A DNA stretch of 51,811 nt from Microcaldota archaeon (GTDB taxonomy: Archaea; Micrarchaeota; Micrarchaeia; Micrarchaeales; Micrarchaeaceae). The notes under the pieces are model-generated. The model did no database searches. It was given only the letters and a program-made list of their open reading frames with translations, and was not told the origin of the DNA. Location: contig JAKAWS010000007.1 of the NCBI GenBank assembly GCA_021816885.1, positions 1-51,811 on the forward strand, written 5' to 3'. Shown here piece after piece: positions 15,537 through 23,320 of the stretch (positions are counted from its first letter, which is position 1; each line of letters opens with the position of its first letter). Made by a program: the position numbers and the translations under genes.

Positions 15537-16408
15537 CCATGTTTGAGGATCTTGTATCTGGATGGAAGCTTGGCGCTGCGATAAGGAAGCTAGTCTTCAA
15601 GGACAAAAGGCTTTTTATTTTTCCGGTGCTGGCGGGAATACTGATAGGGGCAGAGGCAATTGCCGTGTTCGGCTCGCTGTTCTATTTCGGATACTTTACG
15701 TCTCCACTAGCAATAGCGCTAGTTTTTCTTTACTACATCATTGTCTACTTCACGTCCGTCTACATACTGGTAGCAATGTTTGTCTCCTTTAGGGGATTCA
15801 TGGCAAAAAAGCCAATAAGCTTCTCAGCAGCGATGTCCAAGGCGTCCTCATACAAGCTCCTTATACTGGAATGGGCTGTATTTGAGGGGATAGTGACGAT
15901 GATAATAAGAGCAATAGAGCAGCGCCTCGGGCCGATCGGTTCAGCTATCTTCGGCTTTGGGGCATCGCTGGCGATGGGATTGGCTACTGCATTCGCAGTG
16001 CCCGTCATAGTGGACAAGAAGACCGGTCCAATATCTACGATAAAGGAAAGCACAGCATTCATAATGCACAATTTCGGGAAGACGTTCGGAGGATTGATAT
16101 ATTCGGAGCTATACTCGCTTATCTTTTCCGGAATCGGGATAATACTGATAATAGGGGCAGTTTTTGTGCTGGGCAGCATCCCGATAGCAGCAGCCGTGGC
16201 AATCGGTGTTGTGGGCTTTGTGCTGTTAGCGTATGGAATGATCCTTGGATACATCCTTTCTAACATATACAGGTTCGTGCTTTACGACTACAAGAACGGC
16301 GCCGCGCTTCCGGAAGGAATCTCAAAAGATATGGTTGACTCCTCTATACGGCAGAGAAAAAGCGCCGCGAGGTTTAGATTCGGCGGCAGTGGCGGAGGCA
16401 CGGTATAA
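15533..16408 (+). CDS. Polytopic membrane protein, DUF6159-like
   Basis: A 291-residue membrane protein with about six hydrophobic segments: residues 28-52, 58-85, 112-125, 135-160, 190-220 and 222-250. It starts with a short amphipathic cytosolic part containing DKRLFIFPVLAG, a pattern seen in DUF6159 proteins, and ends in a Gly/Ser/Arg-rich tail. The family assignment is from memory of that motif. Function unknown. It overlaps the aminotransferase by ATGA, making it the last gene of the acdBA-aminotransferase operon; a transport role for substrates or products would be guesswork. Confidence 0.75.
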   Translation: MTMFEDLVSGWKLGAAIRKLVFKDKRLFIFPVLAGILIGAEAIAVFGSLFYFGYFTSPLAIALVFLYYIIVYFTSVYILVAMFVSFRGFMAKKPISFSAAMSKASSYKLLILEWAVFEGIVTMIIRAIEQRLGPIGSAIFGFGASLAMGLATAFAVPVIVDKKTGPISTIKESTAFIMHNFGKTFGGLIYSELYSLIFSGIGIILIIGAVFVLGSIPIAAAVAIGVVGFVLLAYGMILGYILSNIYRFVLYDYKNGAALPEGISKDMVDSSIRQRKSAARFRFGGSGGGTV

Positions 16409-16436
16409 GGCACAGACTGCAAAAAGCTTTTAATCC

Positions 16437-16450
16437 TTATTATATATATG
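16437..16450 (+). promoter_or_regulatory. TATA box of the S19e-prefoldin cluster
   Basis: TTATTATATATATG lies about 30 bases before the S19e ATG at 16475, so the transcript has a very short leader. The tightly spaced genes to 19181 could all be expressed from it. Confidence 0.5.
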
Positions 16451-16474
16451 CAATAACGCTTTTTGGTAGTTGAT

Positions 16475-16894
16475 ATGTCGAACGCTTACGATGTAAAGCC
16501 CTCAGAACTTAATAAGAGGCTGGCAGAGGCCTTGAAAGGAAAGATAGTGCAGCCTGAATTTGTAAACTTTGTGAAATCTGGTCCGGGAAAAGAACGGATG
16601 CCTGCAGACGAGAACTTTTGGTATGTAAGGAGTGCCTCGATATTGCGTCAGGTCTATGTCAACGGCCCGGTGGGCACGTCGAGGTTGAGGACCAGATACG
16701 GAAACAGGGTCTCACACACAAGAAGCAGGAAACACCATAAGAGGGCAGGAGGAAACGCAATCAGGAAGGCGCTGCAGGCCCTCGAGAAGGCAGGATATCT
16801 CAAGAATACGCCGGCCGGGAGAGTTATAACTCCTGAGGGAAAGTCACTGATAGACAAGACTAGCAATACGCTGACGGTCAGCAACAAAGGCTGA
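16475..16894 (+). CDS. rps19e: 30S ribosomal protein S19e (eS19)
   Basis: Winged-helix small-subunit protein. The 139 residues show YDVKPSELNKRLA, WYVRSASILRQVYVNGPVG, the basic SRKHHKRAGGNAIRKALQ and the closing GRVITPEGKSLID typical of S19e. ATG 16475 with GGTAGTTGAT upstream is preferred to the frame start at 16463. It heads the conserved archaeal cluster S19e-PDCD5-L39e-L31e-aIF6-LX-prefoldin alpha. Confidence 0.96.
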   Translation: MSNAYDVKPSELNKRLAEALKGKIVQPEFVNFVKSGPGKERMPADENFWYVRSASILRQVYVNGPVGTSRLRTRYGNRVSHTRSRKHHKRAGGNAIRKALQALEKAGYLKNTPAGRVITPEGKSLIDKTSNTLTVSNKG

Positions 16895-16899
16895 GCAGA

Positions 16900-17202
16900 A
16901 TGGAAGAAAGTCAAGAAGGAGAGCAGCAAGAGATGAGGAGAGAGCTGCTGAAAAGATACAAGCAGGCACAACAGGAGCAGCAAATTAGGACGTATATGCA
17001 ACGTGCACTTGATGCAAAAGCCTACGAAAGGCTTATGAACATTAAGGTCTCTAACAGAGAGTTGTATATGCAGCTTGTCCAGTTGCTGATAAACATAACA
17101 CAGTCAGGCAAGACCGGAAAGATAACAGAATCACAACTCATAAGTCTGATAGGAAGGGTCTCGCCAAACAACGAGTCAAAAATAGAGTTCAGGCACAAAT
17201 AG
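16900..17202 (+). CDS. PDCD5-family DNA-binding protein
   Basis: A 100-residue helical protein of the PDCD5/TFAR19 family, usually found next to S19e in archaea. Recognisable parts are a charged Gln/Glu-rich N-terminal helix, the core QRALDAKAYERLMNIKVSN, and the C-terminal GKITESQLISLIGRVS. Archaeal members bind nucleic acids in structural studies; the cellular role is unclear. It lies five bases after S19e and shortly before L39e. Confidence 0.93.
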   Translation: MEESQEGEQQEMRRELLKRYKQAQQEQQIRTYMQRALDAKAYERLMNIKVSNRELYMQLVQLLINITQSGKTGKITESQLISLIGRVSPNNESKIEFRHK

Positions 17203-17220
17203 CGATAATAGTTGATTCAT

Positions 17221-17388
17221 ATGTCGAAGAAGACGGAGAAAAAGAAGAAGATGCTTGGAAAGAGGCTCAAGAGAGCGAAGCGCATCCCGTTGCTCGCATC
17301 GCTAAGGACGCACAGAAAGCTCCAGTCGAACAAGTTCCAGAGGAATTGGAGGTCGCAGAAACTAAAACTGAAGGTCGAGGAAGAATAG
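17221..17388 (+). CDS. rpl39e: 50S ribosomal protein L39e (eL39)
   Basis: A 55-residue, highly basic protein that lines the polypeptide exit tunnel. The core RIPLLASLRTHRKLQ and the ending RNWRSQKLKL match L39e (RIPLW...RRHWRRTKLKI in relatives). Compared with typical L39e it has a short Lys-rich start and three extra acidic residues at the end. It sits between PDCD5 and L31e in the standard order. Confidence 0.93.
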   Translation: MSKKTEKKKKMLGKRLKRAKRIPLLASLRTHRKLQSNKFQRNWRSQKLKLKVEEE

Positions 17389-17398
17389 GGGTGGTCAT

Positions 17399-17872
17399 AT
17401 GCAGAGCCGGGTTATTACGATAAGTATCAGGAAGTATCTGGTAAAGCAGCCCCGTACAAAGCGCGCAAGGAAGGCATCCAGATATTTCCGTGAGCGAATT
17501 GCGCATTACACAAAGACCGACCCAGATAATGTGAAGATAGATAGAGAACTCAATTCCTTGATAATCAAACATTATTCGAGGCGGATGGTCCCGATAAAGG
17601 CGAGCGTGAGCATAGAGAACGGAATTGCAAAGGTATACAGTTACGGTAGCAATCAAAACCAGAAGGTCCAGCCGCCCACCAAGGGAAAGCCAGTCAATGT
17701 GAAGCCAGCCCAGACCGCAGAGCAAGGGAAGCAGCAGAAGAAAGAGCCAGTGTCATCTTCCGTAAAAGTTGAAAAGACCGCGGTCAAAGACAAAAGAGAC
17801 GAGGGACAAGCAAGACAAGGAGGGAAGCCGGCGGCAGACAAACCCAATACCATGGCAAATCAGCAGAGCTGA
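17399..17872 (+). CDS. rpl31e: 50S ribosomal protein L31e (eL31) with long C-terminal extension
   Basis: Large-subunit protein near the tunnel exit. Residues 1-85 carry the L31e core (TISIRKYLVKQPRTKRARKA and KIDRELNSLIIKHYSRRMVP). Residues about 86-157 form a Gln/Lys/Pro/Ala-rich, probably disordered tail that is not usual: L31e is normally about 85-100 residues. GGGGTGG lies just before the ATG. The gene sits 10 bases after L39e and five before aIF6. Confidence 0.93.
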   Translation: MQSRVITISIRKYLVKQPRTKRARKASRYFRERIAHYTKTDPDNVKIDRELNSLIIKHYSRRMVPIKASVSIENGIAKVYSYGSNQNQKVQPPTKGKPVNVKPAQTAEQGKQQKKEPVSSSVKVEKTAVKDKRDEGQARQGGKPAADKPNTMANQQS

Positions 17873-17877
17873 GCGCA

Positions 17878-18549
17878 ATGGGGGAGATGAAGTCTGCAAA
17901 ACACGACATACTCGGTAGCGATTATGTCGGAGCGTTCTGCATAACTACCGACTCATACACAATCATACCGCACGGAGTAAGCAAGAGCATACGGCAAATA
18001 ATTGAAGATACGCTTAAGACAGAGGTGTCAAGTGCAAAGCTGGCGAACTCGGATATGCTAGGTATATTTGGAAGGGCGAACTCAAACGGAATCGTCCTAT
18101 CAAATATAGTGTACGAAGAAGAGATACGTGCTCTTGGAAGGCCTAACGGAGTAAACGCCGCGGTAATAGAAAGCGATTTAAATGCTGTCGGAAACAATAT
18201 AATGGCGAACGACAAAGTCGCCTTCATAAATCCAGAGTACTCGCCGAAGGCTGCAAAGGAGATTAGCGACGTATTGGGTGTGGAGGTATTTCCGATGAAG
18301 ATAGGTTACTTCAAGACGCTGGGAGCAACAAACATACTGACGAACAAAGGAATGGCGCTAAACAACACCGTGAGCGACGAACAGAAAGAGAGGATAGAGG
18401 AGATGCTTGGGATAAAGACAATAAGGACGACAGCCAATACAGGCTCGCTGAACATAGGGATTGCCACGCTCGCCAATTCATCCGGCATACTTGTCGGAAG
18501 CTCTACCACTGGGTTTGAGTTGGCGCGCCTCATGCAGACACTCGAGTAA
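17878..18549 (+). CDS. eif6: Translation initiation factor aIF6 (anti-association factor)
   Basis: Binds the 50S subunit and blocks joining with 30S; the protein is a five-fold pseudosymmetric pentein. The 223-residue length is standard. Repeated penteins are visible as GAFCITTDSY, GIFGRANSNGIVL, AVIESDLNAVGNNIMAND, GATNILTNKGMALN and GTSNIG-type (TGSLNIGIATLANSSGILVG). It lies in the ribosomal cluster between L31e and LX. Confidence 0.95.
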   Translation: MGEMKSAKHDILGSDYVGAFCITTDSYTIIPHGVSKSIRQIIEDTLKTEVSSAKLANSDMLGIFGRANSNGIVLSNIVYEEEIRALGRPNGVNAAVIESDLNAVGNNIMANDKVAFINPEYSPKAAKEISDVLGVEVFPMKIGYFKTLGATNILTNKGMALNNTVSDEQKERIEEMLGIKTIRTTANTGSLNIGIATLANSSGILVGSSTTGFELARLMQTLE

Positions 18550-18574
18550 ATAAATAAATGGAAAAGGTGAAACA

Positions 18575-18772
18575 ATGGAATACGTCGTAAAAGGTAAGGT
18601 GACATCAGGCAGAAACGGAGAGCCCAGGGACTTCACGATACAAGTTTCGGCCAAGAGCGAGAAGCACGCCGGTTCGCTCGCCAAGGCGAGGATAGGATCA
18701 AGTCAACATACGAAGTCGAACAGGATACATATAACGTCCGTAAGCGCTGGTGGGAATGGAGAACAAGCTTAA
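18575..18772 (+). CDS. rplX: 50S ribosomal protein LX / L18Ae (eL20)
   Basis: A 65-residue large-subunit protein of the archaeal LX (L18a/eL20) family. It is expected at this place, between aIF6 and prefoldin alpha. Visible are VVKGKVTSG, FTIQVSAKSEKHAGSLAKARIGSS-like helix and the terminal NRIHITSV strand. It is shorter than the bipartite eukaryotic protein, as is normal in archaea. It overlaps the start of prefoldin alpha by 17 bases. Confidence 0.92.
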   Translation: MEYVVKGKVTSGRNGEPRDFTIQVSAKSEKHAGSLAKARIGSSQHTKSNRIHITSVSAGGNGEQA

Positions 18773-19181
18773 CGCGCAGGGAGAGGAAGCGCAGGATGGG
18801 CATGCTCTCCAATATATGCAGGACTACTACCAGAACCAGTATATTGCACTGCAGCGAAGCCTGCAGAACGCCTCAGAGGCGTTGGCAGAAATGAGAGAGA
18901 CAAAGGAATCTGTAGAGAATATATCTAAGATAAGCGGCAAAGGGATACTCTCGAGCATAGGCTCGGGCATGATGATAAAGGCGCAAGCCGAAAAGATTGA
19001 ATATGTGATGGTTGGAGTAGGTGCGGGCTTCTACGTGGAGAAGGATGTTCAGGATGCGCAAGCATACATAGCAGCATCGATAAACACACAAGAAGGCCTG
19101 ATAAAGAGGTTGGTGGAAGCCCAAGATAAAGTAAAGAGGGCGATAATAGAGACTGCGTCGAAGATAGACAATCTAGGATGA
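18756..19181 (+). CDS. pfdA: Prefoldin subunit alpha
   Basis: Subunit of the hexameric prefoldin chaperone that passes unfolded proteins to the thermosome. The 141 residues form two long coiled-coil helices around a beta hairpin region with KGILSSIGSGMMIKA and VGVGAGFYVEKDVQDA. ATG 18756 follows GGTGGGA; a GTG two codons earlier is possible. Archaeal neighbours usually place ftsY next, but here the following gene is convergent and overlaps this one by nine bases. Confidence 0.93.
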   Translation: MENKLNAQGEEAQDGHALQYMQDYYQNQYIALQRSLQNASEALAEMRETKESVENISKISGKGILSSIGSGMMIKAQAEKIEYVMVGVGAGFYVEKDVQDAQAYIAASINTQEGLIKRLVEAQDKVKRAIIETASKIDNLG

Positions 19182-21059
19182 CGTTTGCTTCTGCCCTAAT
19201 ATCCTGTAGAAGCCGTATTTTGTAGTTTGGGCTCCGTTCCTGTATGTGGAAGAGGCGATTGTCTGCACAATCGAGCCGTTCATTGTAGCATTGCAGGTGC
19301 CGGAATATCCCGCATAGCACCAAAATCCATAATCCACTACAACGCACCTATAGCTATTGCCGTTGACAGTTCCATTAGAGTAGTACGACATTTGAGAAGA
19401 GTTCAACCCGTTTAAGTTGAACAATTCAGGATCAAAGCTCAGGACGATGCAGCCTCTGGGTATGAGATAGCTAGAATTGTATACAAAGTTCTCATAGTAC
19501 CGCGCGTTGCCAGCTTGCTGTATCTGTGCAGGATTGACTCCTATTATCGGAAATTGTTGATAAGCAGGATATCCAATAATAACAGCTCCGACTACGATGC
19601 TGAATGCAAGCCAGATAATCTTGTTTCGCTTTTGAACTGCGATCGGCCTGCCCTTCTTCGGCACAGATTTTTTGGCATGGCGCCCACGTATAGCAATCCA
19701 TGATTTTTCTGCCTTTACCTGCCTTTTCTTGTCAGCAATGCTGTTTTGTTTTATAGACGCGCGGTAAGAATACTTCTCTACAAAGCCAGTAAACAAGGAG
19801 AGGAAGAACCCTCCAAATATCGCAACTGGAGGTATGATGCTCAGCATGAATCTCCAGTCAACTCCATACATCACGCCTCCGGCATAAAAAAAGGTGTAAA
19901 CCATGAAGAACAATAGGAACCATAGCCCAAGGAAGAGCAGTGCTCTTCTCCTGTTTGGAATGATTGCCATGACTGCCGCGCCGAATATCCCTATCGTCGT
20001 GAAAACAAGAGGCTGAACTATCTGCGCGGCCGCAAACGAGTTAAACCAGAACAGTATGTTGCCGCATATATTGGCCCGGAAGTAATCAAAAGAAAATTTT
20101 TGGTAAGCGACAGTGTGGCCGATGTTGCAGCTCTCAGGCACATTAACTCCTGACGAGCTACTTGCGCCGAAGCCGGAATTCTGCACCTCGTAAGAGGCAT
20201 ATACTACCTCTGTGGAAGCTATAAGGACAACCACAAGCAGTACCAGAAGCAGTTTCGTATTGAACAGGTTTTTCTTGAACAGCGCAGCATTCACCTTGAT
20301 TGATGTGCTAATGCTTTGGTTGTCCAGTATGATATATGAAATTATTATCAGAGGCACAAACAGGACTGCATCGACCTTCATGTACACCAGCAGCGCCATC
20401 GAGGAGAGCATCAGCCCAAATGTGTAGATATTTTTGCTTTTGGTAAACAGAAGCATGCAGAATATCGCTATGAGCGAGTACGTGAGCATCGGTATGTCGG
20501 AAGTGGTGGGCATAGCCCATACAAGGAGTATGGGTGTGAGTGCCATGATGCTTTCGGAGAACAAGGCGGCCTTCTTGTCTTCGAGAAGCAGCAGCGCCAC
20601 GAAAAACGTGAGCAGTACCGCAACCGCCGAAAGCGTGAAGTTCGCAGCATACGCCGAGTATCTATGTACCCCCAAGGCAAGGAAAGCGATGGCAATGTTG
20701 AAAGCCTCGCCCACGGGCTCATGGAATATCTGTCCGGAGATGCAGTATGAAGGAGTGCCGTAGTTGCACATCCAAGCTTGGCCTGTGTGGATAAGGTCAA
20801 GTGCCATCCCCTGATATATTCCATCATCAAAGAAGAGTTGTTGTGTTGGTTTGACCACTGCAAGCTCAGCAGACACGAAAAGGGCTACGACAAGGATGGC
20901 AATAGCGATGTGATACCTGTTTACACCAAGCCTCTTCATTTCCCCGAGGAAGCTTGCTCTTGACAGCCAGCCAAAGATGCAGGTAAAAGCGAAAGCGAAT
21001 AGGACGCTTGCGCTCATCATATATTCTATCAGACCTTGCCCGATTAGAAATTGGCTCAT
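19173..21059 (-). CDS. GT-C type membrane glycosyltransferase (PMT/ArnT-like)
   Basis: A 628-residue polytopic protein with about ten or more membrane segments in the first 430 residues and a smaller soluble domain at the end. The first outer loop has FFDDGIYQGMALDL (about residues 75-88), the acidic pair expected of GT-C enzymes that use polyprenyl-linked sugars. GVDWRFMLSIIPP later resembles the Arg-containing motif of the family. A Lys/Arg-rich loop lies around 440-490. The N-terminus GQGLIEYMM looks unexpectedly like a class III signal. It follows the carbamoyltransferase with an ATGA overlap, suggesting joint building or decoration of surface glycans. Confidence 0.78.
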   Translation of the reverse strand: MSQFLIGQGLIEYMMSASVLFAFAFTCIFGWLSRASFLGEMKRLGVNRYHIAIAILVVALFVSAELAVVKPTQQLFFDDGIYQGMALDLIHTGQAWMCNYGTPSYCISGQIFHEPVGEAFNIAIAFLALGVHRYSAYAANFTLSAVAVLLTFFVALLLLEDKKAALFSESIMALTPILLVWAMPTTSDIPMLTYSLIAIFCMLLFTKSKNIYTFGLMLSSMALLVYMKVDAVLFVPLIIISYIILDNQSISTSIKVNAALFKKNLFNTKLLLVLLVVVLIASTEVVYASYEVQNSGFGASSSSGVNVPESCNIGHTVAYQKFSFDYFRANICGNILFWFNSFAAAQIVQPLVFTTIGIFGAAVMAIIPNRRRALLFLGLWFLLFFMVYTFFYAGGVMYGVDWRFMLSIIPPVAIFGGFFLSLFTGFVEKYSYRASIKQNSIADKKRQVKAEKSWIAIRGRHAKKSVPKKGRPIAVQKRNKIIWLAFSIVVGAVIIGYPAYQQFPIIGVNPAQIQQAGNARYYENFVYNSSYLIPRGCIVLSFDPELFNLNGLNSSQMSYYSNGTVNGNSYRCVVVDYGFWCYAGYSGTCNATMNGSIVQTIASSTYRNGAQTTKYGFYRILGQKQTSS

Positions 21060-22762
21060 GCGGCTCTCCTGTTCTTTACAGTGATTCCGTTGATGAACAT
21101 ATATTTGGTGCGGGTCTCCCTCATTGTGCGCAGCGCATCCTCCGGGTCCCGTACTATCGGAAAACCGTGGAGGTTGAAGCTCGTGTTGAGCACAACACCA
21201 TAGCCCGTATGTTTCTTCACGCTTTTGAGGAGCATAGAATACGGACTCCTATCGTTTCTGACTACCTGCGGACGTGTGGTCTTGTCTATGTTTACAACTG
21301 ATATCATGTTTGACGTTGCGGTGTTTTTTACTGCGTAGGCGTTAGTCATATACTGGTCAAAGCCCTTTCCATCGTAATCGACGAGATGGTCCATATCCTC
21401 TTCAAGCATGGATGAGGCGAATGGCTGGAACCATTCTCTTCTTTTGACATAAAGGTTTAGCTTTTCTTTCGCATCTTCGTCGCTGCTCGGGGCAAGTATG
21501 CTCCTGTGGCCTAGCGCTCTTGGCCCATATTCCATCCTGTCCTGAAACCAGAATACATAGTTGCCTTCGGCAAGGAGCTCTGCGGCATGTCTAGCCTGTT
21601 GTTCCCTTTCCTCTTCATGCAGTTCGAGGGACCTATCAGCTCTTAGGGTATGCTTTGTCTCATCTGTATTGTAAGCATCGCCCAGATAGGCATTGAACTC
21701 GAAGTTATCAAGCCCCTCGATAGCGTTATTTGCCCAAAGCGCAGCTCCGACAGCCAATCCTCCATCTCCCATATGCGGAAATACATACCATTTTTTCAGC
21801 GCCTCGAGAGATCTCAGTCGCATGTTCGCCTTTACGTTAGAGAAGACCCCTCCAGCGAAGGCGACATTTCCGATGCCGAACCTGTCTATCGCATTGCTTG
21901 TGAGTTTTACTACAGCATTCTCTAGAAGTTGCTGTACCATATAAGCCACTTGCTCTCTGGGAGCCTGCCATGCGACATCCTTTATCAAAGAGTATTGCCT
22001 TCTGGGGTTGCAGCTGGTGATGACTGAAGTGCCTTTGACCTTGACAAGCCCTTTGAGCTTGTTTTCTTCGAAGTCGAACGGGAATGAGTAATCAGCCATT
22101 GCCATTATCTTGCCCTCATCCTCGAGTTCCCGCATGCCGAGAGCATTTGTCGTCTGTTCATATATGATCCCTAGGGAGTCCCTGGCGGGTATGCTAAGTT
22201 GCCTCTCCAATTTGCCCTTATCCAGGATGCTGATGCTGCCCGACAGCCCGTCGCCGAGTCCATCAAGCGTTATTACCAGGGCATGCTCAAAGCCGGATGT
22301 GAACGCGGCAGATGCAGCATGTGCGGAATGGTGGTCGACAGCATAAAGCCTGAACCTTTCGAATCCCATCTTCCTAAGATGCCTGGATATGACGCTCTTG
22401 CTTATCGTGGAGCAGAGCGGCAATACGCCTACGGAGGTAAGCGTATATTTTAGGTTGTGCCTGAAGTCCTCGAAGTGCGGCCTTCTTATTTTTCTTCTTC
22501 TAAAGGCATAGTAGTTTTCCTTCATACCCGGGAAGAGCCGTTCAATGGTCTTTGTGAACTCTGTGGTAGAGAAGGCGATGTGCTCCACATCCTTCGGTTT
22601 AAGTCCGGAATGATACAGAGCAGCAATTATAGAATTGTAGGGGAACGATATCTCAAGTTTCCTTTTAGTGTAGCGCTCCTCGTTCGATGCGAAAACAACA
22701 CGCCCATCCTCGATTAGCGCGGCTCCGGAATCGTGTCCATCCCATATTCCAAGGATTCTCGT
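21056..22762 (-). CDS. NodU/CmcH-type carbamoyltransferase with probable ACG start
   Basis: Family transfers carbamoyl from carbamoyl phosphate to hydroxyls of sugars or antibiotics. Marks: HHSAHAASAAF (metal-binding histidines), DGLGDG, DEGKIMAMA, FAGGVFSNVKANMRL, MEYGPRALGHRSI and VVLNTSFNLHGFPIV. The first ordinary start is GTG at 22588, but that removes 58 residues of clear family sequence (RILGIWDGHDSGAALIEDG, FPYNSI). The frame continues to ACG 22760-22762, exactly where relatives have the Met of MRILGI, with GGGTG (22768-22772) five bases upstream and a TATA box at about 22806-22815. No ATG, GTG or TTG is in frame between there and the stop at 22793. It is either a non-ATG start or a T-to-C change or error. 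It is co-transcribed with the glycosyltransferase. Confidence 0.88.
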   Translation of the reverse strand, partial: TRILGIWDGHDSGAALIEDGRVVFASNEERYTKRKLEISFPYNSIIAALYHSGLKPKDVEHIAFSTTEFTKTIERLFPGMKENYYAFRRRKIRRPHFEDFRHNLKYTLTSVGVLPLCSTISKSVISRHLRKMGFERFRLYAVDHHSAHAASAAFTSGFEHALVITLDGLGDGLSGSISILDKGKLERQLSIPARDSLGIIYEQTTNALGMRELEDEGKIMAMADYSFPFDFEENKLKGLVKVKGTSVITSCNPRRQYSLIKDVAWQAPREQVAYMVQQLLENAVVKLTSNAIDRFGIGNVAFAGGVFSNVKANMRLRSLEALKKWYVFPHMGDGGLAVGAALWANNAIEGLDNFEFNAYLGDAYNTDETKHTLRADRSLELHEEEREQQARHAAELLAEGNYVFWFQDRMEYGPRALGHRSILAPSSDEDAKEKLNLYVKRREWFQPFASSMLEEDMDHLVDYDGKGFDQYMTNAYAVKNTATSNMISVVNIDKTTRPQVVRNDRSPYSMLLKSVKKHTGYGVVLNTSFNLHGFPIVRDPEDALRTMRETRTKYMFINGITVKNRRAA

Positions 22763-22805
22763 TAATACACCCGTGTCGTCAGAGCAGAAAAATCAGCAAC
22801 AATAG

Positions 22806-22838
22806 ACATATAAAGTTCTACCAAAAGATATATAAATG
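22806..22838. promoter_or_regulatory. Divergent TATA boxes between carbamoyltransferase and the T4SS-like locus
   Basis: On the minus strand CTTTATATG (about 22806-22815) faces the carbamoyltransferase start at 22762. On the plus strand AGATATATAAATG (22827-22838) lies about 36-47 bases before the VirB2-like gene. The two promoters are back to back, so the loci could be co-regulated. Confidence 0.5.
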
Positions 22839-22873
22839 AGATTTGCGTTAAAAGTTCTGTCAGAGGTAATAGA

Positions 22874-23305
22874 ATGGATAAGAGATTTAGTTGGATAAAT
22901 ATGTCGAATGGACTTCGACTTTTGTTTATTGTGTTGCCGATGTTGCTCGGATTCGTGTCGATAGCGACTGCTCAGCTCGGAGGTATTGGTACTGGTACAT
23001 CGGCCGGGGTCAGCACTGTCGAGCAAACACTGTGCAGCATATACAATGCCATACATAGTTTGGTGTTCGTAATAGCTCTTGTGTTGATAGTTCTTGGCGG
23101 AATACTTTATGCAGGTGCGCATATGGTGCCTGGAGATACAAGAGGTAAGCTGCAAGGATACTCATGGACGATGATTATAGGCGGGATAGTGGGCATAGTC
23201 ATAGTACTGCTTGCGCCGTGGCTTGTCGGACTGTTCGCTAACAGTAGCGGTGCAACAGGATTTTCCACATCGTTATGCGGGATTGGCGGGTTCGGCGGTC
23301 TCTAA
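22874..23305 (+). CDS. VirB2/TrbC-like (CedA1-like) pilin subunit
   Basis: A 143-residue membrane protein with a signal-peptide-like start (hydrophobic about residues 15-32, ending SIATAQ) and two further helices at about 55-82 and 98-122. They are joined by a short charged loop, PGDTRGKLQGY. Signal peptide plus two helices with a small basic loop is the plan of VirB2/TrbC conjugative pilins and of their archaeal relatives such as CedA1. It has two cysteines in mature outer parts (CSIYNA and SLCGIGG). GAGGTAAT precedes the ATG. It opens the region of six VirB6-like proteins and the VirB4-like ATPase, which strengthens the reading. Confidence 0.72.
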   Translation: MDKRFSWINMSNGLRLLFIVLPMLLGFVSIATAQLGGIGTGTSAGVSTVEQTLCSIYNAIHSLVFVIALVLIVLGGILYAGAHMVPGDTRGKLQGYSWTMIIGGIVGIVIVLLAPWLVGLFANSSGATGFSTSLCGIGGFGGL

Positions 23306-23320
23306 ACCCAGGTAAGCTGA

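Noticed and set aside
21056-22588. Carbamoyltransferase starting at GTG 22588
   Set aside because: It would drop 58 residues that match the family N-terminus. The open frame and ribosome site point to 22762.
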